Origin: JBGLNJ01 sp964353405
GTDB lineage: Bacteria; Chloroflexota; Anaerolineae; Fen-1058
Assembly: GCA_964353405.1 (NCBI GenBank)
Contig: CAYGWJ010000057.1
Span: forward strand, 1-23,535
DNA: 23,535 bases
Reading direction: 5' to 3'
This document shows positions 7,013 through 15,400 of the stretch, piece by piece. Below the pieces are notes generated by a model. It did no database searches, had not been told where the DNA came from, and saw only the letters and a program-made list of their open reading frames with translations. A program made the translations under genes and the position numbers. Position 1 is the first letter of the stretch. Each line of letters starts with the position of its first letter.

Positions 7013-7846
7013 TTGGCCATCTGGGTCATCGCACGTTTGACATTGCGCGAAGCCGCTCGCCGCAAGATCTTGTGGGCCGCCCTGATCCTGGGCCTGGCCT
7101 TTCTGGCGCTGTATGGTGTGGGCGTGTATTTCATCCAGCGCGAGATCGTGCGGGAAAGGACCGCCGCCAACTTTATCCGCGAGATGTACAACTTTCTGGC
7201 CATGGCCGGGCTATACGTCGTCAACTTTCTCATCGTGATGATGACGGTGCTGACCAGCGTGGACACACTGGCGGGCGAGATCGCTTCGGGGACCATGCAG
7301 GCCGTCGCCACCAAGCCACTGCGCCGCTGGGAGATCGTCGTGGGCAAGTGGCTGGGCTTTGCGGCCATGCTGGCCGTGTACGTGGCGCTGATGGCGGGCG
7401 GCGTGGCCGCGCTCACGTTCGCGCTCACGGGCTACGGCGTGCCCGGCTTGGCCGGCGGCCTGGCCCTGATGCTGTTGGAAGGCCTCACGCTGCTCTCGGT
7501 ATCCATGCTGGGCGGCGCCCTGCTTTCCACGCTCGCCAATGGCGTGCTGACCTTTGGCCTGTACGGGCTGGCCTTTATCGGCGGCTGGATCGAGCAAATC
7601 GGCTCACTGCTGCACAACGAGGCGGCCGTCAACATCGGCATCGCGTCCAGCCTGCTCCTGCCCAGCGAAGCGCTGTGGAAGCGCGCCGCGTTCCAGATGC
7701 AGCCGCCGCTCACGCGCGACCTCGGCGCGCTGACGCCTTTTTCCGCCTCCTCCGTTCCCAACGAGTGGATGGTCCTCTACGCCGTCCTCTATATCGCCGT
7801 CGCGCTCGCGCTGGCCCTGCGGCAATTCTCCCGCCGCGATTTGTAG
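7013..7846 (+). CDS. ABC-2 family transporter permease
   Basis: The protein has 277 residues and starts at TTG 7013 with AAAGGAAG about 10 nt upstream. It begins AIWVIARLTLREAARRKILW and has about six hydrophobic segments: near residues 20-38, 62-80, 110-140, 150-168, 180-200, and a last one just before the C-terminus (LYIAVALALAL). Between the second and third lies DTLAGEIASGTMQAVATKPL, the cytoplasmic coupling segment typical of ABC-2 permeases. It is the membrane half of the exporter whose ATPase lies immediately upstream, in the same orientation. Substrate unknown. The protein ends FSRRDL at 7846. Large overlapping frames on the other strand and in frame 1 are compositional shadows. Confidence 0.88.
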   Translation: MAIWVIARLTLREAARRKILWAALILGLAFLALYGVGVYFIQREIVRERTAANFIREMYNFLAMAGLYVVNFLIVMMTVLTSVDTLAGEIASGTMQAVATKPLRRWEIVVGKWLGFAAMLAVYVALMAGGVAALTFALTGYGVPGLAGGLALMLLEGLTLLSVSMLGGALLSTLANGVLTFGLYGLAFIGGWIEQIGSLLHNEAAVNIGIASSLLLPSEALWKRAAFQMQPPLTRDLGALTPFSASSVPNEWMVLYAVLYIAVALALALRQFSRRDL

Positions 7847-8142
7847 CGGGATACGTGAGACAGGCAATGGGCCCGCCCGCGCCGGTGAAGGGTACGGTTC
7901 AGACTTTTGCGGTGGTATGCTGGCTGGCGATTGGAAACACCTGCACTTGCAGCGCCGGTAAGTGTCGCGCCCGCCTTCGGCGAGCAGCAAAGCCGACCCT
8001 TTGCTCTGCTCAGGGCAGGCTCTTCGTCGGCTGGGGATTGAACCTGCGAAGGCAGGTTTTGCTGTTGTTGCTGCGACTTGAGTCGCCAGATGCGCGTCGC
8101 CGTGCTTACCCTCCCTTTCTGTGGTATCATATTGCCAGATGA
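7847..8142. other. Intergenic stretch with nested hairpins
   Basis: No gene is supported. A hairpin pairs AGCAAAG (7986-7992) with CTTTGCT (7999-8005) within a larger GAGCAG/CTGCTC fold. A second pairs AACCTGC (8041-8047) with GCAGGTT (8052-8058) across a GAAG loop and is followed by a T-rich run, so it could end the ABC operon transcript. A TATCAT at 8125-8130 is a weak -10 candidate for the helicase gene. Confidence 0.45.
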
Positions 8143-8253
8143 CCCTTAGCTCCAATACTGTCTAGTTAGCGCATTGGAGTCAAGGCTTAAGCCGGTGTTT
8201 GTCCGCCTAAAGGCTCGACTCCGGCCTTATCTAAACAGTATTGCCCTTAGCTC
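8143..8253. mobile_element. 91-bp MITE-like element with 10-bp target-site duplication
   Basis: The element spans 8153-8243. Its ends are CAATACTGTCTAG and, inverted, CAATACTGTTTAG (12 of 13 identical), and the similarity continues inward around GGAGTC (8175-8180) and GACTCC (8217-8222). It is flanked by perfect 10-bp direct repeats CCCTTAGCTC at 8143-8152 and 8244-8253. It encodes no protein. A 10-bp duplication fits mobilisation by an IS4-like transposase, which is inference. It lies in the leader of the helicase gene, between a possible -10 (8125) and the ribosome site (8264-8270). Confidence 0.8.
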
Positions 8254-8276
8254 TGCCATGTTTGAGGAGGTTCCCC

Positions 8277-11156
8277 ATGACACAAACTGAAGAGCAATTC
8301 GACCTGCTCCAGGAACAGCTCGACCGCCGCCGCAAGCGCGGCATGGAAGAGATCGCCAAAATCGTCAACCAGGGCCAGCACCCGGTCTATAGCATGTTTC
8401 AAGTGACCTCGACCTCCAAGCGAGCCTACACCGTCCAGATCCGCTCACTCACCGAGCTGCTCAACACTTGCACCTGTCCCGATTACGCCACCAACACCAT
8501 CGGCACGTGCAAGCACATCGAGGGCGTGCTGGGCAACCTGCAACAGCAGTTTGAAAAGCAGTGGCAGACCTTGATCGCCCAGGCCCCGCCCGTCACGCAG
8601 CTCTATGTCCATCACGCCGACCGGACGACGGTGCGCGTGACGCTCCCGCTGCCCAAGGGCAAAAAGCTGCGCGACGTGCTTGCGCGCCACTTGGACGCGG
8701 AGGGCGTCCTCCAGGGCAAGGTCACGCAGACGCTGCCGACTCTGCTGGACGAGCTGCACGCTTTGCCCGCGCGCGAGCGTGAGCACCTCCATATCGGCCA
8801 GGACGCGCACGACCATCTCAAGAACCAGCAAGACATCGAGGCCGTCCAACTGCAAAAGAAATGGTTCCTCGAACAGGTCGAGATCGGCAACCGCTCGCTC
8901 AACGTGATCTCGTCGCCGCTGTACAAATACCAGGAAGAGGGCGTGCTGCACCTGGCCTTTGGGCGGCGCGTGCTGCTGGCCGATGACATGGGCCTGGGCA
9001 AGACGATCCAGGCTATCGCCGCCGCCGCGCTCCTCAAACAACTGCGCGACATCCAGCACGTGTTGATCGTGACGCCCGCGTCGCTCAAGCACCAGTGGGC
9101 GCGCGAGATTCAACGCTTTACGTCGCTGCCGGTCCAGATCATCCAGGGCAATCAGATGGACCGCCGCAACCAATATCGCCAGCCACAATTCTTTAACATC
9201 GTCAACTATGAGCTGGCGCTCTATGATCAAGAAGAAATCGTCAAGCAGCAATTCGACCTCATCGTTCTCGACGAGGCGCAGCGCATCAAGAACTGGCGCG
9301 CCAAGACCGCCGACGCGATCAAGCAGCTTCGCAGCCCGTATGCCTTTGTCCTCACCGGCACACCGCTGGAAAATCGCCTCGACGAGTTGTACTCGGTGTT
9401 CCAGTTCATTGACCCGACCATCCTCGGCCCGCTGTGGCGATTCAACGAGCGCTACTATGAGGTCGAGCGGCGGCCGTCTGGCTCGTACAAGGTCCTGGGC
9501 TACAAAAACCTCGACGAATTGCGGCGACGCATCGCGCCCTACCTCGTGCGCCGCGTGCGCGACGAGGTGCTGCTCGACCTGCCCGAGCGGATTGACAACA
9601 ACTATTTCGTCGAAATGACCGATCCGCAGTGGGGCGCCTACCGCGAGTACGAAGCCAAAGTCGCCCGGCTGATGGCGCTTGCCAAGCGGCGGCCCCTCAC
9701 GCCCGACGAGCACAAATGGCTCTTGAGCTTTCTCACCAAGATGCGCCTCATCTGCAACGCGCTCGCGCTGCACGACCCCGAAATCCAGCCGGCGGAGCAC
9801 GAAAAGACCTCGCCCAAGCTGCGCGAGCTGCGCGAAATTTTGGGTGAACAGGTCGCCAGCAACGGCCACAAGGCCCTTGTCTTTAGCCAGTGGGCCAACA
9901 TGTTGGCCCTGACCGAACCGGCGCTCGAAAAACTAAAGATCGGCTGGGTCAAGCTGACGGGCAGCGTGCCTTCGGCCAAGCGCGGGGCGCTCGTCGAACA
10001 GTTTTTCCAGGACCCCCAGTGCAAGGTATTCCTTTCGACCGACGCGGGCGGCGTGGGCTTGAACTTGCAGGCTGCGAGCATGGTGATCAATCTGGATTTG
10101 CCGTGGAATCCGGCTGTGCTGGGTCAGCGCATCGCCCGCGCTCACCGTCACGGCCAGCGGCAGCCCGTCCACGTCATCAACCTGATCGCCCAGGGCACGA
10201 TTGAGGAGCGGATGCTTGACACGCTCGCGGCCAAGCGCGCGGTGTTCGACGCCGCGCTCGATGCGGACAGCGACGTGGTGGACCTCTCGTTCAAGGACGC
10301 GGGCCAGGGCGTCCTGCAGCGGCTGGAAGTGCTGCTGGAACAGACCTCGGTCAAGCCGGAGCTTGCGCTCGAGCCGACGGCGGCTGCGCCTGAGGTCATG
10401 CCGGAAGCAAAACCCGCTCCCACGCTGCAAGGCTTTGCGGATTTGCTCGTGGGCCGCTACCCTGGACGCATCCTGCTCGTGCGTCAGGCGCCCAGGCTGC
10501 CCGGCGCTCCGTCCGATGGCAATATCCTCGTCGTCGTGGATAGCGACCCGGCCCGGCTGCGCCCTGAGGTCGAAAGAGTGTTGAACGAACATTATGCCGA
10601 GGCCACCCCGCCCGGCCTGTTGCTCATGGAGCAGGAAGGCTACCGCGCGCTGGCGATGCTCACCAGCGGATGGATCGAAAAGGCAGAGTCCGCACCGGCC
10701 TATCAAGCTGCGGCGATGCCCGCGCCCGCGCGTGACGATCGACGTCGCGCATTGGAAAAGAAACTGCGCCGCGCGGGAAAAGGGTTCGACATGGCCGACC
10801 AGCGGCTCAAGCTCGTGTCGGTCGTGCTGCAGGGCGGCTTTCCCGAAGAGGTCATGCGCCCGCTGCGGCAGGCCTTGGGCTGGGCGCTCTCGGCGCACCT
10901 TGCGCTCGTCAAAGATAAAGAACCGAGTCAAGACCTGCCCGCGCCGCGTCTGGTCGAAGCCGAGCTTGTCGCCTCCGGTCGCGTCCCGACGGATCTGGCC
11001 GCTCGCGTGGATCGCATCCGCGCGCTCACGGCCCCGCCGGCCGAAGGCGAGGAAGAATCTCCGCCGCCCAGCCTCGAAGCGGCGCAGGGATTCATCGCCG
11101 CCATTCAAGAGCTGATTGACCTGGGGCGCGAGTTGATAGCAAAGGAAGGATTATAA
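8277..11156 (+). CDS. SWIM zinc-finger SNF2-family DNA helicase/translocase
   Basis: The protein has 959 residues. The ATG at 8277 is fixed by GAGGAGG 6 nt upstream. The N-terminus has a SWIM zinc finger, C65-x-C67 then C78-x-H80. The SNF2 core follows: Walker A DMGLGKT (237-243), the DEAQ box (332-335), LTGTPLENR (359-367), and a helicase C half with STDAGGVGLNLQ and the arginine-finger motif QRIARAHRHGQ (617-627). It is an ATP-driven double-stranded-DNA translocase rather than a strand-separating helicase. After residue 690 comes a Pro/Ala-rich linker and about 250 residues I do not recognise, including LLVRQAPRLPG and LVVVDSDP, which reads like an alpha/beta fold. It heads a plus-strand run of DNA-related genes. 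A role in repair or transcription recycling is likely; a defence role is possible. Confidence 0.9.
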   Translation: MTQTEEQFDLLQEQLDRRRKRGMEEIAKIVNQGQHPVYSMFQVTSTSKRAYTVQIRSLTELLNTCTCPDYATNTIGTCKHIEGVLGNLQQQFEKQWQTLIAQAPPVTQLYVHHADRTTVRVTLPLPKGKKLRDVLARHLDAEGVLQGKVTQTLPTLLDELHALPAREREHLHIGQDAHDHLKNQQDIEAVQLQKKWFLEQVEIGNRSLNVISSPLYKYQEEGVLHLAFGRRVLLADDMGLGKTIQAIAAAALLKQLRDIQHVLIVTPASLKHQWAREIQRFTSLPVQIIQGNQMDRRNQYRQPQFFNIVNYELALYDQEEIVKQQFDLIVLDEAQRIKNWRAKTADAIKQLRSPYAFVLTGTPLENRLDELYSVFQFIDPTILGPLWRFNERYYEVERRPSGSYKVLGYKNLDELRRRIAPYLVRRVRDEVLLDLPERIDNNYFVEMTDPQWGAYREYEAKVARLMALAKRRPLTPDEHKWLLSFLTKMRLICNALALHDPEIQPAEHEKTSPKLRELREILGEQVASNGHKALVFSQWANMLALTEPALEKLKIGWVKLTGSVPSAKRGALVEQFFQDPQCKVFLSTDAGGVGLNLQAASMVINLDLPWNPAVLGQRIARAHRHGQRQPVHVINLIAQGTIEERMLDTLAAKRAVFDAALDADSDVVDLSFKDAGQGVLQRLEVLLEQTSVKPELALEPTAAAPEVMPEAKPAPTLQGFADLLVGRYPGRILLVRQAPRLPGAPSDGNILVVVDSDPARLRPEVERVLNEHYAEATPPGLLLMEQEGYRALAMLTSGWIEKAESAPAYQAAAMPAPARDDRRRALEKKLRRAGKGFDMADQRLKLVSVVLQGGFPEEVMRPLRQALGWALSAHLALVKDKEPSQDLPAPRLVEAELVASGRVPTDLAARVDRIRALTAPPAEGEEESPPPSLEAAQGFIAAIQELIDLGRELIAKEGL

Positions 11157-11208
11157 GGATCGCAGAACAACAGCAAGCAGCCTTTGGCAAACTGGAAGGA
11201 GACATGCA

Positions 11209-11634
11209 ATGGCCGCTATTACTGTACAAGCTGATTTGATGGAACAAGTCAGGCATCTGGCTGAACAACAGCGGATCTCGCCGGAACAGATCTTTGATAT
11301 CGCTCTTCGCCGTTACCTGCGCGACGTGCAAGAACACAAAATCCAGAAAGAAGCAGAATCTTTCCGCGCCATGCACCCTGATCTGGTCAAGCAATACCTG
11401 GAACAAATCGTAGCCATTCATGAAGGGCAGGTCGTAGATCATGACCTGGATTTTGCCGCGCTTCACCAGCGTATCCGTCAACGGTTTGGACGGACGGCTG
11501 TTCTCTTGCGGCGAGTGGAGACTGAGCCAGAGCGTGTGATGACGTTTCGCAGCCCACGCATAGAACGAAATGTGCTCAACAGGCTGCGTCTCTTGCTGGA
11601 TGGCCCGGCCGCTACGACCCGCGTGATGGAATAA
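11209..11634 (+). CDS. Ribbon-helix-helix-like N-terminus with DUF5678-like C-terminal domain
   Basis: The protein has 141 residues. Its ATG at 11209 lies 8 nt after GGAAGGA. The N-terminal 45 residues (ITVQADLMEQVRHLAEQQ, then SPEQIFDIALRRYL) look like a ribbon-helix-helix DNA-binding or antitoxin domain: one strand and two helices. Residues 58-105 (MHPDLVKQYLEQIVAIHEGQ, VVDHDLDFAAL, VLLRRVE) match the pattern of small DUF5678-type proteins, a short beta-rich domain common in archaea and Chloroflexota. The gene sits 52 bp after the helicase and 35 bp before the MNT gene. It may be an autorepressor or antitoxin for this cluster. No adjacent toxin specific to it is obvious. Function is inference; domain assignment is by eye. 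Confidence 0.65.
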   Translation: MAAITVQADLMEQVRHLAEQQRISPEQIFDIALRRYLRDVQEHKIQKEAESFRAMHPDLVKQYLEQIVAIHEGQVVDHDLDFAALHQRIRQRFGRTAVLLRRVETEPERVMTFRSPRIERNVLNRLRLLLDGPAATTRVME

Positions 11635-11669
11635 TTGCTTGGCCGCAAGCTGATTGCGAAGGAGAGCCT

Positions 11670-12029
11670 ATGAGCGTGCGCGTCCCCAATGTCAACGAGC
11701 GCCGCCGCATCCCGATGCGCGCCATCCTCGCGGTGGCAAAGCAGATCGCGGACAAGTTCCATCCCGACCAGATCATCCTGTTTGGCTCGTATGCCTACGG
11801 CAAACCCAGACCGGAGAGCGACGTGGATTTGCTCGTCATCATGGACACGCCGCTGCGCTCGCGCCAGCAACGGCTGGAAATCTCGCGTGTGTTGTCTCCG
11901 CGTCCATTTCCAATGGACGTCATCATCCACACGCCTCGGCAAGTGCAAGAGAGGCTGGCGATGGGGGACCTGTTTCTGCGTGAAATCACAACTCGCGGCA
12001 AGGTGATCTATGAACGGCCCCGTGCATGA
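11670..12029 (+). CDS. MNT-type nucleotidyltransferase (MntA-like, antitoxin of HEPN/MNT pairs)
   Basis: The protein has 119 residues. The ATG at 11670 follows GAAGGAG by 5 nt. The minimal nucleotidyltransferase signature GSYAYG (39-44) is followed by SDVDLLV with catalytic acids D51 and D53, and the third acid lies in PMDVIIH (D83), so the active site looks complete. MntA-type enzymes add AMP to a partner HEPN protein and silence it. The HEPN gene starts 20 bp before this gene's stop, in another frame, so the two are co-translated. They form a classic MNT/HEPN module. Confidence 0.88.
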   Translation: MSVRVPNVNERRRIPMRAILAVAKQIADKFHPDQIILFGSYAYGKPRPESDVDLLVIMDTPLRSRQQRLEISRVLSPRPFPMDVIIHTPRQVQERLAMGDLFLREITTRGKVIYERPRA

Positions 12030-12399
12030 ATGGATCGAAAAAGCCGAGGGTGACTTTCAGACAGCCCAACGCGAATTGCGAGCACGCCAGGCTCCCAACT
12101 ATGACGCGGCCTGTTTTCATGCGCAGCAATGCGCCGAGAAATACCTCAAGGCGTTTCTTGTCCAACACAACTTACCGTTTCGCCCTATCCATGACCTTGA
12201 GGTGTTGTTGGGCCTCATTGTGCCAGTCAGCCCAGAGTTTGAATTCGCGCGCGATTTGCTCTTGCTGCTCAACGATTACGCGGCGAACATTCGTTACCCA
12301 GGTGAGTCGGCCACGCGAGACGAGGCGCGCGCTGCGGTCAAAGTGATGCGGACAGTGCGCGCTTTTGTCCGTTCAAAACTCGGATTGGGCGATGACTAG
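12010..12399 (+). CDS. HEPN-domain protein, partner of the MNT nucleotidyltransferase
   Basis: The protein has 129 residues and is all helical. It begins with WIEKAEGDFQTAQREL, then CFHAQQCAEKYLKAFL (35-50), PFRPIHDLEVLL (56-67) and NDYAANIRYPGES (88-100), the pattern of COG2250/PF05168 HEPN proteins. The R-x4-6-H ribonuclease motif of toxic HEPN proteins is not seen at the usual place: after R95 comes YPGES with no histidine. So this member may act as a regulator or substrate rather than an RNase. It overlaps the MNT gene by 20 bp and is followed after 49 bp by addB on the same strand. Confidence 0.85.
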   Translation: MNGPVHEWIEKAEGDFQTAQRELRARQAPNYDAACFHAQQCAEKYLKAFLVQHNLPFRPIHDLEVLLGLIVPVSPEFEFARDLLLLLNDYAANIRYPGESATRDEARAAVKVMRTVRAFVRSKLGLGDD

Positions 12400-12448
12400 T
12401 GCGCTGGCTGGGGCTGCGCCGCTGGCGCGATCGGTCACGCCGTAGACG

Positions 12449-15400
12449 ATGACCGCTCTTCTGCTCTCTCCCGCTTCCACCGGCAAGACGCAGCACTGCG
12501 TCGAGCGCATCCACGCGTTGCGCGCGCAAGACAGGCTCGCGCCCGTGTGGGTGATCCTGCCCAATCAAGATCACGTGCGCGCGTTCCGCCGCCGGTTGGC
12601 TGCCACTGGCGCGATGGGCGTCGAGCTGGGCACGTTCTACCAGTTCTATGCCGAAATCCTCGCCCGCTCCGGCCGGCTCTTGGCCCGCCTGACCGAGCCG
12701 CTGCAATATCGCCTCATCCAGAACGTGACCCTGCAAAGACCTGCGGGCTACTATGCTCCGCTGAGCGACAAGCCCGGCTTTATCGCCGAGCTGCGCGAGT
12801 TCATCGAAGAGATCAAGCGAGCGCGCGTCCAGCCGGACCTGTTCGCGTCCGCCGTGATGGGCCGGGGCGAGCGGCTGGAAGAACTCGCCGCGATCTATGC
12901 CGACTACCAGAACTGGCTGTTGAAAGGCGACGACTGGGCCGACGCGGAAGGTCAGGGCTGGCTCGCGGCCATTGCGCTCGACGAGCATCCCAACCTGTGC
13001 CGCGATGTGCGCCTGCTCATCGTGGACGGCTTTGACGAGTTCAACCCGACTCAGTTGGGCGTGCTCAAGACCCTGGCGCAGCGCGCCGGCGAAACCCTCG
13101 TCACGTTGACGGGCGACGTCTCGCGCGAGCGGCCTATGCTGCGGCGCTTCATCCGCGCCCGCGACATGATCACGCATACACTCGGCATTGCGCCGACCCC
13201 ACTATCCACTATCCACTGCCCACTGCCCACTTTTGCACACCTGGAAGCCTGGCTCTTTGAGCCTGCGCCGCGCAAGATCAGCCTTCGTCATTCTGAGCCA
13301 CAGAGTGGCGAAGAATCTCAATCACGCGCGATAGAGACCCTTCACCGCGAAGCGGCTCAGGGTGACATTGAATTGATCGAAGCGCAGAACCGCCGGGAAG
13401 AAGCGCGCGCCGCGTTGCGCTGGCTCAAGGCGCGCGCCGTGCGCGATCACATCGCGCTGCGCGACATGGCTCTCGTCGCGCGCGACCTGGGCCCCTATCG
13501 CGAGTCCATCCAGGAAACAGCGGACGAATTTGGCATTCCGGTTCATCTTGCGGGTGGACTGCCGCTGGCGCGCAATCCCGCCATCGCCGCTTTGCTTTCG
13601 CTGTTTGCATTGCCGGTGGACGATTGGCCGCGCCGCCGTGTGATCGAGGCGTGGCGCAGTCCGTATTTCGACTGGTCAAGCTGCGGCATGGAAGTGGATG
13701 AGGCCGATGCGCTCGACACGGTTTCTCGCAATGGGCGGGTGATTCGCGCCCTGGCTCAGTGGCGAGAGGCGTTCGAGTTTGCCGCGACGCTGGCCGAGCG
13801 CGATCAAGATGAGCCGGAGCCGGCGATTGCGCCCGAACAGGCGGCCGGGCTGGAGACAAAGTTCGAGGCGTTCGTCACTCGCATCACGCCGCCCGATCCG
13901 GCGACCCTTCGCGATTATGTGACGTTTATCGAAGCGCTCATCGGCGACGAGCCATCAGAGGACCGTCAATTCCAGGCAGCAGACCGCGATGGCCTTGCCG
14001 TCGTCCTGCGCGCTCGCCAGAACCCCGCCACGCGAGATCGTGATGTGGCCGCGCTTCGGGCGCTCAAAGATGTCTTGCGCGGGCTGGTGCTGGCCGAATC
14101 CGTCTTTGGAGGCGGCGCGGACAAAAAATCATACCCGGCTTTTCTGAGCGTTCTAGCCAGCTCCATCAAAGTGGCCTCGTATGAGATTCCCCAAGATGCC
14201 AGGTGCGATGTCTTGCCCATCATGCCGGTGCTGCGCGCGCGTGGGCTGGCCTTTCGCGCTGTGGCGGTCGTGGGACTGGCGGAGGGCGATTTCCCGCAAT
14301 CGGAGCGACAAGACATCCTGCTGACCGAGTCCGATCGCGACTGGCTGCGCGAGCGAGGCCTGCCCATCGAGCCTCGGCTGCGCGGCGACGAAGCGACGTT
14401 CTTTTACGAGACGGTCACTCGCGCCGGCGAAAAGCTTTTGCTATGCCGTCCGTATCTGGCCGACGACGGGCAAGCGTGGGAGCCTTCGCCGTACTGGGAG
14501 CACATTCGCCAAATCGTGGATGCGCCTGTGCGCCACATCCGTCCGGAAGATGCGCCGCAAGATGTCGCCTCCCTTCAAGAGCTTGCGACGATTCAGGCGG
14601 TTGCCCTCCGAGTTCCACCGAGTTCCTGTTCGGACGAGACTCTGGGAAACTCGGGGGACCTCCACACCCTCGCTCATGGAGCAGCCGTGTTGCGCGCGCG
14701 GCTGGCAGAGCAAGCGGCGGGTCCGTTTGAAGGTGATTTGTCGGCGCTGGCTGCCGAGGTCGGCGCGCGCTTTCACGCCGATTTTGTGTGGAGCGCGAGC
14801 CGGCTGGAATCGTATGGCGCATGCCCGATGGACTTTTGGACCGGCGTAGCGCTTGGGCTAGAGCCGCGCGAGCCTATTGAAGAGGGTTATGATGTCCGCG
14901 CCTTTGGCTCGATGGTGCACGCCATCCTGGAACGCGTCTATCAGCGCGCGGGCGATCCGGCCGATGTGGAGGCCGTGCTGGCTGCGCTGCCGGACGCGGG
15001 GCGCGAGGTGTTTGATTCTGCGCCGCGCGATTATGGCTTTCGCCCTACCCGGCTCTGGCAACATCAGCGCGCAGAGATCGAGCAAACCATCCGCAAGACC
15101 ATCCTTGCGCTGGCAGGTGAATCGCCGCGCTACGCGTACGCGCCGCGCTTTTACGAGCAGGCCTTTGGCTTCAAAGGTCAGCCAGTGCTGGATGCGGACG
15201 GCGTCAAGCTGCACGGCTTTATTGACCGTGTAGACGTGACACCCGATGGCCGTTTGCGTGTGATGGATTACAAGACCGGCAGCACGCCGATTACGGCGCG
15301 CGACCTGGCCGAAGGCCGCCGCCTGCAATTGCCGCTATATGCGCTGGCCGCGCGCGACGCGCTCAAGCTCGGCCAGGTGGACGCCGGGTTTTACTGGCAC

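Noticed and set aside
6955..8142. 395-codon plus-strand frame overlapping the ABC permease
   Set aside because: Arg/Ala/Gly-rich translation without hydrophobic segments; the permease in the neighbouring frame is clearly real.
8153..8243. Riboswitch or structured RNA leader for the helicase gene
   Set aside because: The inverted ends with exact 10-bp flanking duplications fit an inserted element better; no known riboswitch core was recognised.
8445..9869. 474-codon open frame on the minus strand, antisense to the SNF2 gene
   Set aside because: Mirror of the codon pattern of the helicase; no start signal or known motif. The 391-codon frame at 9933-11108 on the same strand is rejected for the same reason.
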